A stretch of 64,000 nt of DNA from Rhodococcus sp. KBS0724 (GCF_005938745.2 NZ_VCBX02000001.1:949501-1013500); one strand, 5' to 3'. Positions 25,747 to 34,225 are shown, numbered from the stretch's first letter. Translations and numbers: made by a program. The notes: generated by a model from the letters alone, not told the origin.

Positions 25747-26226
25747 ATGTCGACGACTGTGACGAGCGCTTCTCGCGCTCTCGACCCCCAGACAATGTTG
25801 CAGGCAGCGATAACCGAGGCTGAACTCGGCCGCAGTGAGGGTGGAATCCCCATCGGCGCGGCACTCTTCGCATCCGACGGCACCCTTCTCGGGAGTGGCA
25901 GAAACCGTCGAGTCCAGCATGACGATCCCTCGGTGCACGGTGAAACCGACGCCTTCCGTGCCGCCGGCCGGCAACGCGACTATCGGCAGACCATTATGGT
26001 CACCACTCTCTCGCCGTGTTGGTACTGCAGCGGACTCGTGCGTCAGTTCAACATCGGATCCGTGATCGTCGGTGAAAGCGTCACATTTACCGGCGGGCAC
26101 GAGTGGCTCCGAGAGAACGGGGTGTCTGTCACCGTTCTGCGGGATCAGCACTGCATCGATCTGATGACCGAGTTCATCGAAACAAATCCGGCACTGTGGA
26201 ACGAAGACATCGGAGTAGCAGAATGA
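25747..26226 (+). CDS. Yeast-type cytosine deaminase
   Basis: A 159-residue zinc deaminase of the CDA fold. The active site is SVHGETDAF (His64 ligand, Glu66 proton shuttle) and SPCWYCSG (Cys91, Cys94 ligands). Length, spacing and the C-terminal stretch FIETNPALWNEDIG closely follow the fungal enzyme Fcy1, whose zinc ligands are at His62/Cys91/Cys94. That is different from the amidohydrolase CodA of enteric bacteria. Expected reaction: cytosine (or 5-methylcytosine) to uracil (or thymine) plus ammonia. GAAGG lies seven bases before ATG 25747. Its stop overlaps the next gene's ATG, so deaminase and oxygenase are coupled. Confidence 0.82.
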   Translation: MSTTVTSASRALDPQTMLQAAITEAELGRSEGGIPIGAALFASDGTLLGSGRNRRVQHDDPSVHGETDAFRAAGRQRDYRQTIMVTTLSPCWYCSGLVRQFNIGSVIVGESVTFTGGHEWLRENGVSVTVLRDQHCIDLMTEFIETNPALWNEDIGVAE

Positions 26227-27179
26227 AAGCTGTATCGACCGTGGATATTTCCCTGTGGCGAGCCGGCGGCCTCGGTGCCGAAGCTGTCGCGCGTGAGGTG
26301 GACGAAGGGCTGCAACGGGCGGGCTTCCTCCTCGTCCGTGGGCATGGGATCACGCGGGAACTTGCCGCCGACGTGCGCGCCGCGGCGCGGAAGTTCTTTG
26401 CACTACCGGAGTCGACCAAAGCCAGGTATGCCGCAGCAGTCGGCGAACGCGGATGGATCGGTCCGGGAATGGAGGCAAACGGCTACTCCGAGGGAACCGA
26501 AACTCCGCCGGATCTCAAGGAAACCTTTGCGATCGGAGCGGAAACTCGGACGGGAGATCCACTGGTCGACGACGTCTGGTTCCTCTCCAACGTCTGGCCG
26601 AGCGAGGTCGCCGAACTTCACGAACTCTTGACCGTCTACACCGCGCAGATGCGTCGACTGTCGGACGATTTGCTGGAGATGTTCGCCGCAGCACTAGGTT
26701 TGGCGAATAACCCGTTCGACGGGCTTGCCGACCTCCCCACCTGGACGTGCAACATCAACCACTACCCACCGATGAGCGTGGTGGGTGAGCCTGAGCCGGG
26801 ACAGTTCCGCATCGGTCCGCACACAGATTTCGGAACGGTGACAGTTCTCGATCGTGAGCTCGGATCCGGCGGACTGCAGGTGTACACGGACGAGGGCGGC
26901 TGGGAAGACGCTCCGTACGACGCCGAAGCGCTAACGGTCAACATCGGGGACCTCCTCGAGTACTGGAGTGGCAAACGCTGGCCGTCGGGCCGGCACCGCG
27001 TGCTTCCTCCCCAGACGGACGCTCCGGAGGAAGATCTGGTCTCGCTCATCTACTTCTACGAACTCAATCACGACGCAGTGGTTACCCCGTTGGAGTTGCC
27101 GATCGGGCGGGTTTCCGGCCTGGAACCCGTCGTGTCGGCCGACTTCATCAAACTTCGGCTGGACGCGATCACTCTCTAG
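26223..27179 (+). CDS. Isopenicillin-N-synthase-like non-haem Fe(II) oxygenase
   Basis: A 318-residue protein of the IPNS/2-oxoglutarate Fe(II) oxygenase family. The N-terminal DIOX_N-like half includes GFLLVRGHGI. The jelly-roll core has the iron triad His200-x-Asp202 (IGPHTDFGTVT) and His258 (SGRHRVLPPQ), plus NINHYPP. The R-x-S motif that normally anchors the 2-oxoglutarate carboxylate reads Leu272-Val-Ser274 here, so cosubstrate binding may differ. Fungal thymine 7-hydroxylase belongs to this family. Coupling to a cytosine deaminase (ATGA overlap) raises the possibility of pyrimidine-base oxidation; this is inference. Confidence 0.8.
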   Translation: MKAVSTVDISLWRAGGLGAEAVAREVDEGLQRAGFLLVRGHGITRELAADVRAAARKFFALPESTKARYAAAVGERGWIGPGMEANGYSEGTETPPDLKETFAIGAETRTGDPLVDDVWFLSNVWPSEVAELHELLTVYTAQMRRLSDDLLEMFAAALGLANNPFDGLADLPTWTCNINHYPPMSVVGEPEPGQFRIGPHTDFGTVTVLDRELGSGGLQVYTDEGGWEDAPYDAEALTVNIGDLLEYWSGKRWPSGRHRVLPPQTDAPEEDLVSLIYFYELNHDAVVTPLELPIGRVSGLEPVVSADFIKLRLDAITL

Positions 27180-27323
27180 TTGGCGGAATCCTGGGTTTGT
27201 CCAGTTCCAGGAAGAGGGGTAGTGTGTGGGCGTCGTGCGCCGTCCGAGTGCATGATGATCGAGTAGGAATTCAGGGAAGAGGAGGTGTGGCTTGTAATGC
27301 GTGGCCAACCTCCGAGTACCAAC

Positions 27324-27370
27324 TGAAGCTGTAGACCACCCGGATTGGCGGGTATTTTGCTGCAGCTTCA
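27324..27370 (+). other. Nested hairpin in the oxygenase-corA gap
   Basis: Outer arms TGAAGCTG (27324-27331) and CAGCTTCA (27363-27370) enclose inner arms ACCCG (27338) and CGGGT (27349). It lies 145 bases after the oxygenase stop and about 75 before corA, so it is either a terminator or a leader structure. It does not match the M-box magnesium riboswitch pattern. The rest of the 266-base gap shows nothing recognisable. Confidence 0.35.
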
Positions 27371-27445
27371 TCGTGTGTTCATCGGCCTGACGATTCGCTG
27401 TGAAGCGAACCCGGCCGTTCACTCTTCCTTGAAAGCTGTTGCAGC

Positions 27446-28594
27446 ATGTCTGAATTCAAGTCCCGCAGGTCGCCATTTCCACGTCGTTCGGCAGGTTTCG
27501 GTGACAGCCGAACCGGCCATGTGCGTGCCCGTACCGTCGTGAAGGCCGCACCGGCCGATGCGATTGCGCCGGTGGAAGCCACGGTGGTGAACAGTGGCGT
27601 GTACCGCGACGGAGCTCGTATCGCGTCGCCGTCCACGCTGGCCGAAGCGTTGTCGTGCCTGCCGGATTCGCAGTCGATGGCATGGATCGGGCTGTACCGT
27701 CCTGATGACGCTCAATTGTATGCTGCAGCACAACATTTCGATCTGCACGAGTTGGCTGTCGAAGACGCGATCGTCGCCCATCAGCGGCCCAAGCTCGAGC
27801 GCTACGGTGAGACCCTTTTTGTCGTGCTGCGCGCTGCGCGCTACCGCGACGAGACCGAACGCGTCGAATTCGGCGAACTGCACGTGTTCTGCGGCCCCAA
27901 TTTCGTTCTCACTGTCCGTCACAGCGAATCGCCGGACCTCACCGCCGTGCGAACCAGAATGGAAAACGATCCCGATCTCCTCCGTCTGGGGACGGAAGCG
28001 GTTCTCTACGCGATCCTCGACGCGGTCGTCGACGGCTATGCGCCGGTTGTCGCCGGCCTGCAGAACGACATCGACGAGATCGAGACCGAGGTATTCAGCG
28101 GTGATCCCGGAGTGTCGCGTCGTATCTACGAATTGACCCGTGAAGTCATCGAATTCCAGAGGGCCACAAGGCCGTTGCTCGGTATGCTCCGTGGACTGTC
28201 CGCCGGATTCGACAAATACCACACCGACGAAGAATTGCAGCGGTATCTCCGCGATGTCACCGACCACGCGACAACGGTGGTCGAGCAGGCCGACGGGTTC
28301 CGGCAGCTGTTGGGAAACATCCTGACCGTCAATGCAACTCTGGTGTCGCAGAATCAGAACGAGGAAATGCGAAACCTCACGCACGCAAGTTATGCGCAGA
28401 ACGAGGAAATCAAGAAAGTGTCGGCGTGGGCAGCAATTCTCTTTGCCCCGACACTGATCGGAACCGTGTACGGCATGAACTTCGACGACATCCCGGAACT
28501 GCACTGGCAGTTGGGGTATCCGTTTGCACTCTCGATGATGGTGCTGACATGTGGAAGTCTCTACACGATTTTCAAGCGGCGAGGCTGGCTCTGA
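27446..28594 (+). CDS. corA: CorA-type magnesium/divalent cation transporter
   Basis: A 382-residue CorA family channel. A large cytosolic N-terminal domain (residues about 60-300) contains LYAAAQHFDLHELAVEDAIV and RPKLERYGETLFVVLRAARY. Two C-terminal membrane spans follow, with the pore signature Tyr-Gly-Met-Asn at the end of the first (GTVYGMNFDDIPELHW). A basic tail FKRRGWL is cytosolic. It forms a homopentamer importing Mg2+ (or Co2+/Ni2+). The first 50 residues are unconserved and basic, so a start further in is possible. A long palindrome begins immediately after its stop codon. Confidence 0.92.
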   Translation: MSEFKSRRSPFPRRSAGFGDSRTGHVRARTVVKAAPADAIAPVEATVVNSGVYRDGARIASPSTLAEALSCLPDSQSMAWIGLYRPDDAQLYAAAQHFDLHELAVEDAIVAHQRPKLERYGETLFVVLRAARYRDETERVEFGELHVFCGPNFVLTVRHSESPDLTAVRTRMENDPDLLRLGTEAVLYAILDAVVDGYAPVVAGLQNDIDEIETEVFSGDPGVSRRIYELTREVIEFQRATRPLLGMLRGLSAGFDKYHTDEELQRYLRDVTDHATTVVEQADGFRQLLGNILTVNATLVSQNQNEEMRNLTHASYAQNEEIKKVSAWAAILFAPTLIGTVYGMNFDDIPELHWQLGYPFALSMMVLTCGSLYTIFKRRGWL

Positions 28595-28638
28595 CTGTGC
28601 GCCTTTGTCAACCGCCCGCGGTTGACAAAGGCGCACAG
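28595..28638. repeat. 21-bp perfect palindrome, family A copy 1 (bidirectional terminator)
   Basis: Arms CTGTGCGCCTTTGTCAACCGC... (28595-28615) and its exact complement (28618-28638) flank a two-base CC centre. It fills the gap between the convergent stops of corA and lppU, with the hairpin starting on the base after the corA stop. A second copy at 43737 differs only by a matched pair change, so it is a dispersed element, very likely acting as a shared terminator. Confidence 0.85.
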
Positions 28639-28641
28639 CGA

Positions 28642-29262
28642 TTACATGGTTGCCGTGCAGACGGTGAACTTGCGTTCGGCGTGCTCGAATCCCGAATCTG
28701 CGTCGGAACCACAATCGTCGATGGACGTCGAGCCCTGCAGGATTTCGATTACCTGGACAACGTCGCTTCCCGAATCGCCGCAGTCGATACGGGCCGGCTC
28801 GTCGTCGAGGCCGCCAGGTCCGAGATCCATGCATCCGCCGACGACCCAGTCGATGTCGAGGCAGACAGCGCCCTGTTCCTGACCGAGGAGAGTCTCGTAA
28901 TAGGTCTGATCGATGTCGGACGCGCACTGATCCGACGTGGGGGCTTTGGAGACAACCTTGTAGTTGGATTCATCGCTGCCGCACACGGCGTGGTCGATTT
29001 CGGCGTCGTTCGCGGTGCCGCCGATCTTGACGCAGTCTCCGATGCTCACGTCGATATCGACGTCACCGCCCGCGTCGGTGCCCTCTTGACCGTCGATTTT
29101 CGAGGTCGTGGGACTCGCTGACGTGGTGGTCGAATCTGCCACGGATGATGATGATTCCGCGATGGCTTTGGGTTCGATGTCAGATCCGCACCCGACGGTG
29201 AAAATGGCGATCGCAGATGTCGCGATTACCGCTGTACACAGGCGTCCGAAGATTCCGGACAT
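28642..29262 (-). CDS. lppU: LppU-like lipoprotein
   Basis: A 206-residue exported lipoprotein. The signal peptide ends in lipobox FTVGC with Cys25, followed by a Ser/Thr/Asp-rich linker to about residue 65. The extracellular domain has evenly spaced cysteines (DVSIGDCVKIGG, DHAVCGSDES, DQCASDIDQTY, AVCLDIDWVVGGC, RIDCGDSGSD, FTVCTATM) suggesting disulfides. The pattern matches mycobacterial LppU-type proteins of unknown function. It is divergent from ligC. Confidence 0.7.
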   Translation of the reverse strand: MSGIFGRLCTAVIATSAIAIFTVGCGSDIEPKAIAESSSSVADSTTTSASPTTSKIDGQEGTDAGGDVDIDVSIGDCVKIGGTANDAEIDHAVCGSDESNYKVVSKAPTSDQCASDIDQTYYETLLGQEQGAVCLDIDWVVGGCMDLGPGGLDDEPARIDCGDSGSDVVQVIEILQGSTSIDDCGSDADSGFEHAERKFTVCTATM

Positions 29263-29351
29263 GAAGCCCCCTTTGCTAGATCTTGAACTGTTCGGGATCT
29301 ATTCCACTTGACCGCTAGTCGAATTGCGAATTGGACTGTCAGTATGAGTGG

Positions 29352-30398
29352 GTGGACCTCCCTCAGATGCCGCCGCTCGCCCCGATGTTGGCGAAGGCCG
29401 CTACGACAGTGCCGGTACAACCCGAATCCGATGAGCCGATGTGGTCGTACGAACCGAAATGGGATGGCTTTCGGTCGATTGTCTTCCGCGACGGGGACGA
29501 GGTGGTCCTCGGTTCTCGAGGCGGAAAGGACCTGGCACGGTACTTTCCCGAAATCGTCGAAGCAGTGAAAGCGGAACTGCCTGACAGATGCGTGGTGGAC
29601 GGCGAGCTCGTCGTTCCTCGGGAAGTGAACGGTGTGACGCGGCTGAGTTGGGAAGCGCTGTCCGAACGTATCCATCCGGCGGCCAGCCGGGTGAAATTGC
29701 TCGCCGAGCAGACACCAGCGCAATTTGTCGGATTCGACCTGCTGGCGCTTGGAGATCGCGACGTAGCGGCCGAAGATTTCACGCTACGACGCGCATTGTT
29801 GGTCGACACGATCGGCGGCGGTCTCAGCTGCCATGTCACGGCTGCCACTTTCGACAGCGGTGAGGCGATGCGGTGGTTCGAGATGTTCGAAGGCGCTGGT
29901 CTGGACGGTGTGATCGCCAAGAAGCTGGTCGGCCCCTACCTGCCGAACAAGCGCGAAATGATCAAGGTCAAGCACGCTCGAACGGCAGATGTCGTACTGC
30001 TCGGATATCGTCCGCACAAGAGCCAACCGGGGATCGGGTCGATGCTGCTGGGTTTGTTCGACGGCTCCGAATTGAAGATGGTCGGTGGCGCTTCGGCATT
30101 CACCGCGGCGCGGCGCATCGAGTTGCTGGAAGAACTCGAACCGCTCCGCGTCGGCGACGACGTGGTGGCCGAAGGGGAGGCAAGCCGATGGAAGTCGGCG
30201 GCCGACCGCTCGTGGGTTCCGCTCCGCCCGGAGCGGGTGTTGGAAGTGGCATACGACCAAATGGAAGGGGAACGCTTCCGGCACGCAGCGCGTTTTCTGC
30301 GGTGGCGTCCGGATCGGGTTCCCGACGAGTGCACGTTCGATCAGTTGGAGGTTCCGGTGCGGTACGACTTCGCGGATGTCCTTGCAGGTGGTGTGTGA
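29352..30398 (+). CDS. ligC: ATP-dependent DNA ligase LigC
   Basis: A 348-residue ATP-dependent DNA ligase of the LigC type. The adenylated Lys is Lys36 in EPKWDGFR, motif III-like VGFDLLALG and EGAGLDGVIAKK follow, and the OB-fold carries DVVLLGYRPHKS with a final WRPDRVPDECTFDQ. GTG 29352 is chosen because it gives the family N-terminus DLPQMPPLAPMLAK; an upstream TTG at 29331 is possible. It seals nicks with ATP in repair. Its stop overlaps the start of the PrimPol gene (TGATG), the same pairing as Mycobacterium ligC with its PrimPol gene. Confidence 0.9.
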   Translation: MDLPQMPPLAPMLAKAATTVPVQPESDEPMWSYEPKWDGFRSIVFRDGDEVVLGSRGGKDLARYFPEIVEAVKAELPDRCVVDGELVVPREVNGVTRLSWEALSERIHPAASRVKLLAEQTPAQFVGFDLLALGDRDVAAEDFTLRRALLVDTIGGGLSCHVTAATFDSGEAMRWFEMFEGAGLDGVIAKKLVGPYLPNKREMIKVKHARTADVVLLGYRPHKSQPGIGSMLLGLFDGSELKMVGGASAFTAARRIELLEELEPLRVGDDVVAEGEASRWKSAADRSWVPLRPERVLEVAYDQMEGERFRHAARFLRWRPDRVPDECTFDQLEVPVRYDFADVLAGGV

Positions 30399-31441
30399 TG
30401 GCCAGTCCGGCAGTGGAACTGGATGTCGACGGAATCGCGGTTCGTCTCTCCAGCCCCGACAAGATCTACTATCCGCAATTGGGCGCAGACGGCGGGACCA
30501 AGCGTCATCTTGTGGAGTACTACCGCACAGTCGCGTTACAGGGCGCCGCGGTGGCCGCACTGAAGGATCGACCGACTCACCTTCAACGTTTCCCCGACGG
30601 TATCGAAGGCGAAGAGGTCTACCAGAAACGGTTGCCGGCAAAACGACCTGAACACGTCCAATCCTGTGAGGTCATGTTTCCGTCCGGGCGCAAGGCCGAT
30701 GTCCTGCGAGTACAGAACGCTGCCAACATCGTGTGGGCAGCGAACCTCGGGACCATCACGTTCCATCCTTGGGCAGTGCGCTGCCCGGATACCGATCACC
30801 CGGACGAATTGCGGATCGACCTCGATCCGCAGCCCGGTACCGGCTTTGCGGAGGCCGTTGCGATCGCTGACGATGTACTGCGTCCACTCCTGTCGGAATT
30901 GGGTTTGGAAGGGTTCCCCAAGACGTCCGGCGGACGGGGCCTGCACGTGTACATTCCGATCGCGCCGCGCTGGGATTTCATCGAGGTTCGCCACGCGGGA
31001 ATTGCACTTGCCCGTGAAGTCGAACGACGCAGCGGCGATCGAGCGACAACGGCGTGGTGGAAGGAAGAACGTGGTGAGCGGATCTTCATCGACTTCAACC
31101 AAAATGCCAGGGACAGAACGATTGCCGCGGCCTATTCTGCGCGCAAGACGCCGATAGCAACCGTGTCGACGCCGGTGACGTGGGACGAACTGCGCGACGT
31201 ACACCCCGATGACTGCACTATCGCGACGGTCCCGAGTCTGCTCGCCGACCGCGGTGATCCGATGGCAGCGATGCACGAGAAAGCCTTCGAACTCGATGTT
31301 CTTCTGGAAATGTTCGACAAGGACACCGCGGCTGGATTGGGAGACCTCCCTTATCCGCCCAACTACCCCAAAATGCCGGGTGAGCCGAAACGGGTGCAAC
31401 CGAGTCGCGATCGAGATCGGAAGGAGCCGGAAACCGAGTAG
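30398..31441 (+). CDS. LigD-type polymerase domain protein (PrimPolC-like)
   Basis: A 347-residue archaeo-eukaryotic-primase fold polymerase. The catalytic Asp pair is Asp141/Asp143 (ELRIDLDPQPGTGF), with the SGGRGLHVYIPI motif and a third acidic site in RIFIDFNQNARDRT. It is a stand-alone homologue of the LigD polymerase domain. In mycobacteria the LigC-linked member (PrimPolC) fills short gaps, preferring ribonucleotides, and works with LigC in excision repair. Direct overlap with ligC here supports the same role. A longer frame open from 29873 is a shadow of ligC. Confidence 0.88.
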   Translation: MASPAVELDVDGIAVRLSSPDKIYYPQLGADGGTKRHLVEYYRTVALQGAAVAALKDRPTHLQRFPDGIEGEEVYQKRLPAKRPEHVQSCEVMFPSGRKADVLRVQNAANIVWAANLGTITFHPWAVRCPDTDHPDELRIDLDPQPGTGFAEAVAIADDVLRPLLSELGLEGFPKTSGGRGLHVYIPIAPRWDFIEVRHAGIALAREVERRSGDRATTAWWKEERGERIFIDFNQNARDRTIAAAYSARKTPIATVSTPVTWDELRDVHPDDCTIATVPSLLADRGDPMAAMHEKAFELDVLLEMFDKDTAAGLGDLPYPPNYPKMPGEPKRVQPSRDRDRKEPETE

Positions 31442-31490
31442 CGTCTGAATCGGACAAATCCGAGACTCGCGAGTGCATTGTGAGGTTGAA

Positions 31491-32003
31491 ATGGATCACC
31501 GGGGCGCACGGGTAACCGGATTATTGATGGGTGGCGGGATAATTGCTGCTCTGAGCATTGTCGGCGCAACTTCACACGCGTCGGCCGCAACGTTGGACTG
31601 CTCTGCGAGAGGGCTCGACCAGACTCTGGTGGACGGCTCGTCGGCCTGCCGGGCGGTGGCCGATGCCGGCAGTTCCGCTATCTCGCATGTCGAAGGTGAC
31701 GGAGTGGGGGCCGCGGACTCGCGTGACGGCGGCACGTCTGCTGGGCTTGCGATGTTCGGTGGTGTCGCGGCGGCGGAAACACGCGGTGGCATGCTTGCTG
31801 CCGTTGCTTTCGGGCGGGATTCGTTAGCTCTCGGCCGCACCGCGTCACCCTTTGCACTCGTGTTGGCGGGTCCAGGCGGTCGCGCCGCCGTCGGCGACGC
31901 CGACGTTGGCGCAATCTGCGGCGGGGGCCCTGCGCTGGTTTTCAATATCGCGACTGCTCAGGGGTGTTTCAGCGATGGAATATCGACCTGGACGCTGCCG
32001 TGA
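31491..32003 (+). CDS. Small exported protein, DUF6764-like
   Basis: A 170-residue protein with a Sec-type signal (basic start, GLLMGGGIIAALSIVGATSH, cleavage near ASAATL) and a mature part rich in Gly/Ala. Four Cys (LDCSARG, SACRAV, AICGGG, QGCFSDG) could form two disulfides. GAGG lies five bases before ATG 31491. It resembles small secreted proteins of unknown function found in Rhodococcus/Nocardia. No catalytic motif was seen. Confidence 0.7.
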   Translation: MDHRGARVTGLLMGGGIIAALSIVGATSHASAATLDCSARGLDQTLVDGSSACRAVADAGSSAISHVEGDGVGAADSRDGGTSAGLAMFGGVAAAETRGGMLAAVAFGRDSLALGRTASPFALVLAGPGGRAAVGDADVGAICGGGPALVFNIATAQGCFSDGISTWTLP

Positions 32004-32111
32004 CGGTACCTCGCACTACAGTTCACATCGTGACACCGGTCACAAGGATGTAAAGCTGTGGTGGGTCGATCAGGGCAGTTGGCCGTGATCAAACGGGGAT
32101 CGGAGGACGCG

Positions 32112-33323
32112 ATGACTGCAAACGCACGGCGCGGTTCACTCGCATACACAGAGTCGCCGGCGCGGACCGAGTTGTATGTGGATCGTCGATTCCTGCCACT
32201 GGCAGACCGGTTCTTTGCGATGTACCGGCAACCGCAGCAAGGCGGCGGCGCTTTGGTCGCGTATCAGGGCGGCGAGAAAGTACTCGACATCTGGGCCGGA
32301 TATGCCGACCGTGACCGCCGTTGGGACCACGACACGATCTCGCTCTCCTTCTCCACCGGCAAAGGCGTGGCCAGTACCGTCGTACATCGTTTGGCTGAGC
32401 GCGGATTGATCGATTACGACGCACCCGTTGCGCAGTACTGGCCTGAGTTCGGCGCCGCAGGCAAAGACAAGATCACCGTTCGTGAATTGATGACGCATCG
32501 CGCCGGCCTGCACAAGGTGCGTGGGTTGATGCGCAATCCGCTCGATCTCATGGACTACGACGCCGTAGTCGCCGCGCTGGCTGAGAGCAAGCCGGATCCG
32601 CGCCGGCTCAAGGGACCCGGATACCACGCGGTGACCTACGGATGGTTGGTAGCCGAGTTGGTTGCGCGGGTGACCGGACTTCCCTTCACAGACGTCGTCG
32701 AGGCGGAGATCGCGAAGCCTCTCGGTGTCGACGAATTCTGGTTCCGGGTACCCATCTCCGAGCGGACGCGTATCGCGAAACTGTTTCCGCACATCAACCC
32801 GGCAGGCCTCAACTGGGCGTTTGCCTCCACGGTTCTCTCTCATGTCGGACCTACTCGAGGTCTGGCCGAGGCGGCGATGCCCGACGGGTTCGACGTGATG
32901 GTTCGTAATCCCGCGGTGCACGATACGGTGATGCCGGGTTGGAACGGGGTCTTCAGCGCGCGGGCGCTGGCGAGAATGTATGCGGCAATTGCCAACGGCG
33001 GCATGCTCGACGGAAAGCGGTTCCTGAAAGAGTCCACCATCGAACAGATGGCGACCATTCAAACGCGAGAGCGTGACTACGTGCTTGCCGTTCGGCCCAA
33101 TTGGGCTCTCGGCTATCACCCGCCGATCATCGCGGCACGCCGTCAACCGCGCAACGCCATCGGCCATTACGGGGTCGGTGGTTCGGGTGCGTACGCCGAC
33201 CTCGACAGTGGTCTGTCCTTGGGTTTCACGACCAACCGATTGGGTAGTGCCGTAACAGCGCTCGGCGACCTTCGTCTTGCCAGGCTGGGAGCCGAGGCAC
33301 AGGAGTTGGCGCGTCGAACATAG
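32112..33323 (+). CDS. Beta-lactamase-fold serine hydrolase (family VIII esterase-like)
   Basis: A 403-residue serine hydrolase of the class C beta-lactamase/esterase superfamily. The nucleophile motif S-x-x-K is Ser81-Thr-Gly-Lys84 (LSFSTGKGV). The second-motif Tyr is in GYHAVTYGWLVAELV, and the third box is HYGVGGSG. There is no signal peptide, so it is likely cytosolic and an esterase/lipase (EstB or LipE/LipL-like) rather than a drug-resistance enzyme. CGGAGGA precedes ATG 32112. The gene ends 15 bases before the alpha/alpha-toroid gene, suggesting co-transcription. Confidence 0.83.
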   Translation: MTANARRGSLAYTESPARTELYVDRRFLPLADRFFAMYRQPQQGGGALVAYQGGEKVLDIWAGYADRDRRWDHDTISLSFSTGKGVASTVVHRLAERGLIDYDAPVAQYWPEFGAAGKDKITVRELMTHRAGLHKVRGLMRNPLDLMDYDAVVAALAESKPDPRRLKGPGYHAVTYGWLVAELVARVTGLPFTDVVEAEIAKPLGVDEFWFRVPISERTRIAKLFPHINPAGLNWAFASTVLSHVGPTRGLAEAAMPDGFDVMVRNPAVHDTVMPGWNGVFSARALARMYAAIANGGMLDGKRFLKESTIEQMATIQTRERDYVLAVRPNWALGYHPPIIAARRQPRNAIGHYGVGGSGAYADLDSGLSLGFTTNRLGSAVTALGDLRLARLGAEAQELARRT

Positions 33324-33338
33324 GCGGGTGAGGGGAAA

Positions 33339-34205
33339 ATGGTCGTCGATCTTGCGGCAGCAACACGATTTCTGGCGGGCAACGGCCGGATACTCGACCG
33401 TCACCGGTTGAATTTGGTTCTGGGACAAGGTGATCGCGATGGTGCCTTGGCGTCCGTCGACGGCTACCGAAATCCCGACGGTGGGTACGGCTGGGGTCTC
33501 GAGCCGGACCTGCGCTCGTCAAGCAGTCAACCAGGTGGCGCACTGCATGCGTTCGAGGTTTTTGCCGATGCCGGTACGGCGACCCCGCGGGCCCTGGAAT
33601 TGTGTGACTGGTTGCAGTCGATATCGCTCGTCGACGGCGGTTTGCCCTTTGCCCTTCCGATTTCCGAGCCGGCGGGGTGCGCGCCGTTCTGGGTCGACGC
33701 GGATCCGACCGTGTCGTCATTGCAGATCACGACCATCGTGTGCGCTACGGCGTTGCGGGTGGCCGAATTCGATTCCGCAGTGGCCCAGCACCCCTGGCTC
33801 GACTCGGCGGTTCGGTTCTGCCTGGGTGCAATCGAGCGTGCCGGGACGTTCAGCGCTCTCGAATTGGCGTTTGCGTTGCAGTTCCTCGACGCGGCGAACG
33901 AGGTTCGGTTGGTGGCAAAGCTCGGTGCGCTGATTCCTCCCGACGGAGTGGTGCACGTGGACGGGGGTGCCGACGACGAGTACATGCGCCCGCTTGATTT
34001 CTCGCCGTATCCGGGAGGACCAACCCGCACGCTGTTTCGTGGGGACGTGATCGAGGAGGAACTGTCCGCGTTGGCGTCGCGGCAGTGCGACGACGGCGGA
34101 TGGACGGTAAATTTCGACAGTTATTCACCCGCTGCTGCACTTGAATGGCGTGGTCATGCCACCGTTTCTGCAGTTGACTTGTTGAAACGCAACGGCGTGA
34201 TCTGA
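33339..34205 (+). CDS. Alpha/alpha-toroid (prenyltransferase/squalene-cyclase repeat) protein
   Basis: A 288-residue protein with repeats of the terpenoid-cyclase/prenyltransferase toroid: GYRNPDGGYGWGLEPDLR, QPGGALHAFEVFADAG and, near the end, SRQCDDGGWTVNFDSYSP then WRGHATVSAVDLLK. The DGG-W/Y-G and Q-x-x-D-G-G-W patterns are QW-motif-like. No catalytic DxDD or prenyltransferase zinc site was seen, so it may be a binding or scaffolding protein. GAGGGGAAA precedes its ATG. Function unknown; it is paired with the upstream hydrolase. Confidence 0.65.
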   Translation: MVVDLAAATRFLAGNGRILDRHRLNLVLGQGDRDGALASVDGYRNPDGGYGWGLEPDLRSSSSQPGGALHAFEVFADAGTATPRALELCDWLQSISLVDGGLPFALPISEPAGCAPFWVDADPTVSSLQITTIVCATALRVAEFDSAVAQHPWLDSAVRFCLGAIERAGTFSALELAFALQFLDAANEVRLVAKLGALIPPDGVVHVDGGADDEYMRPLDFSPYPGGPTRTLFRGDVIEEELSALASRQCDDGGWTVNFDSYSPAAALEWRGHATVSAVDLLKRNGVI

Positions 34206-34225
34206 AAAGCGTTCTCGCACCAAAT

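Noticed and set aside
27180..27445. M-box (ykoK) magnesium riboswitch before corA
   Set aside because: None of the conserved M-box sequence blocks is present; only a simple nested hairpin is seen.
29873..30397. N-terminal extension of the PrimPol gene (long open frame)
   Set aside because: It runs entirely inside ligC in another frame and lacks protein-family similarity; the TGATG overlap at 30398 is the natural start.
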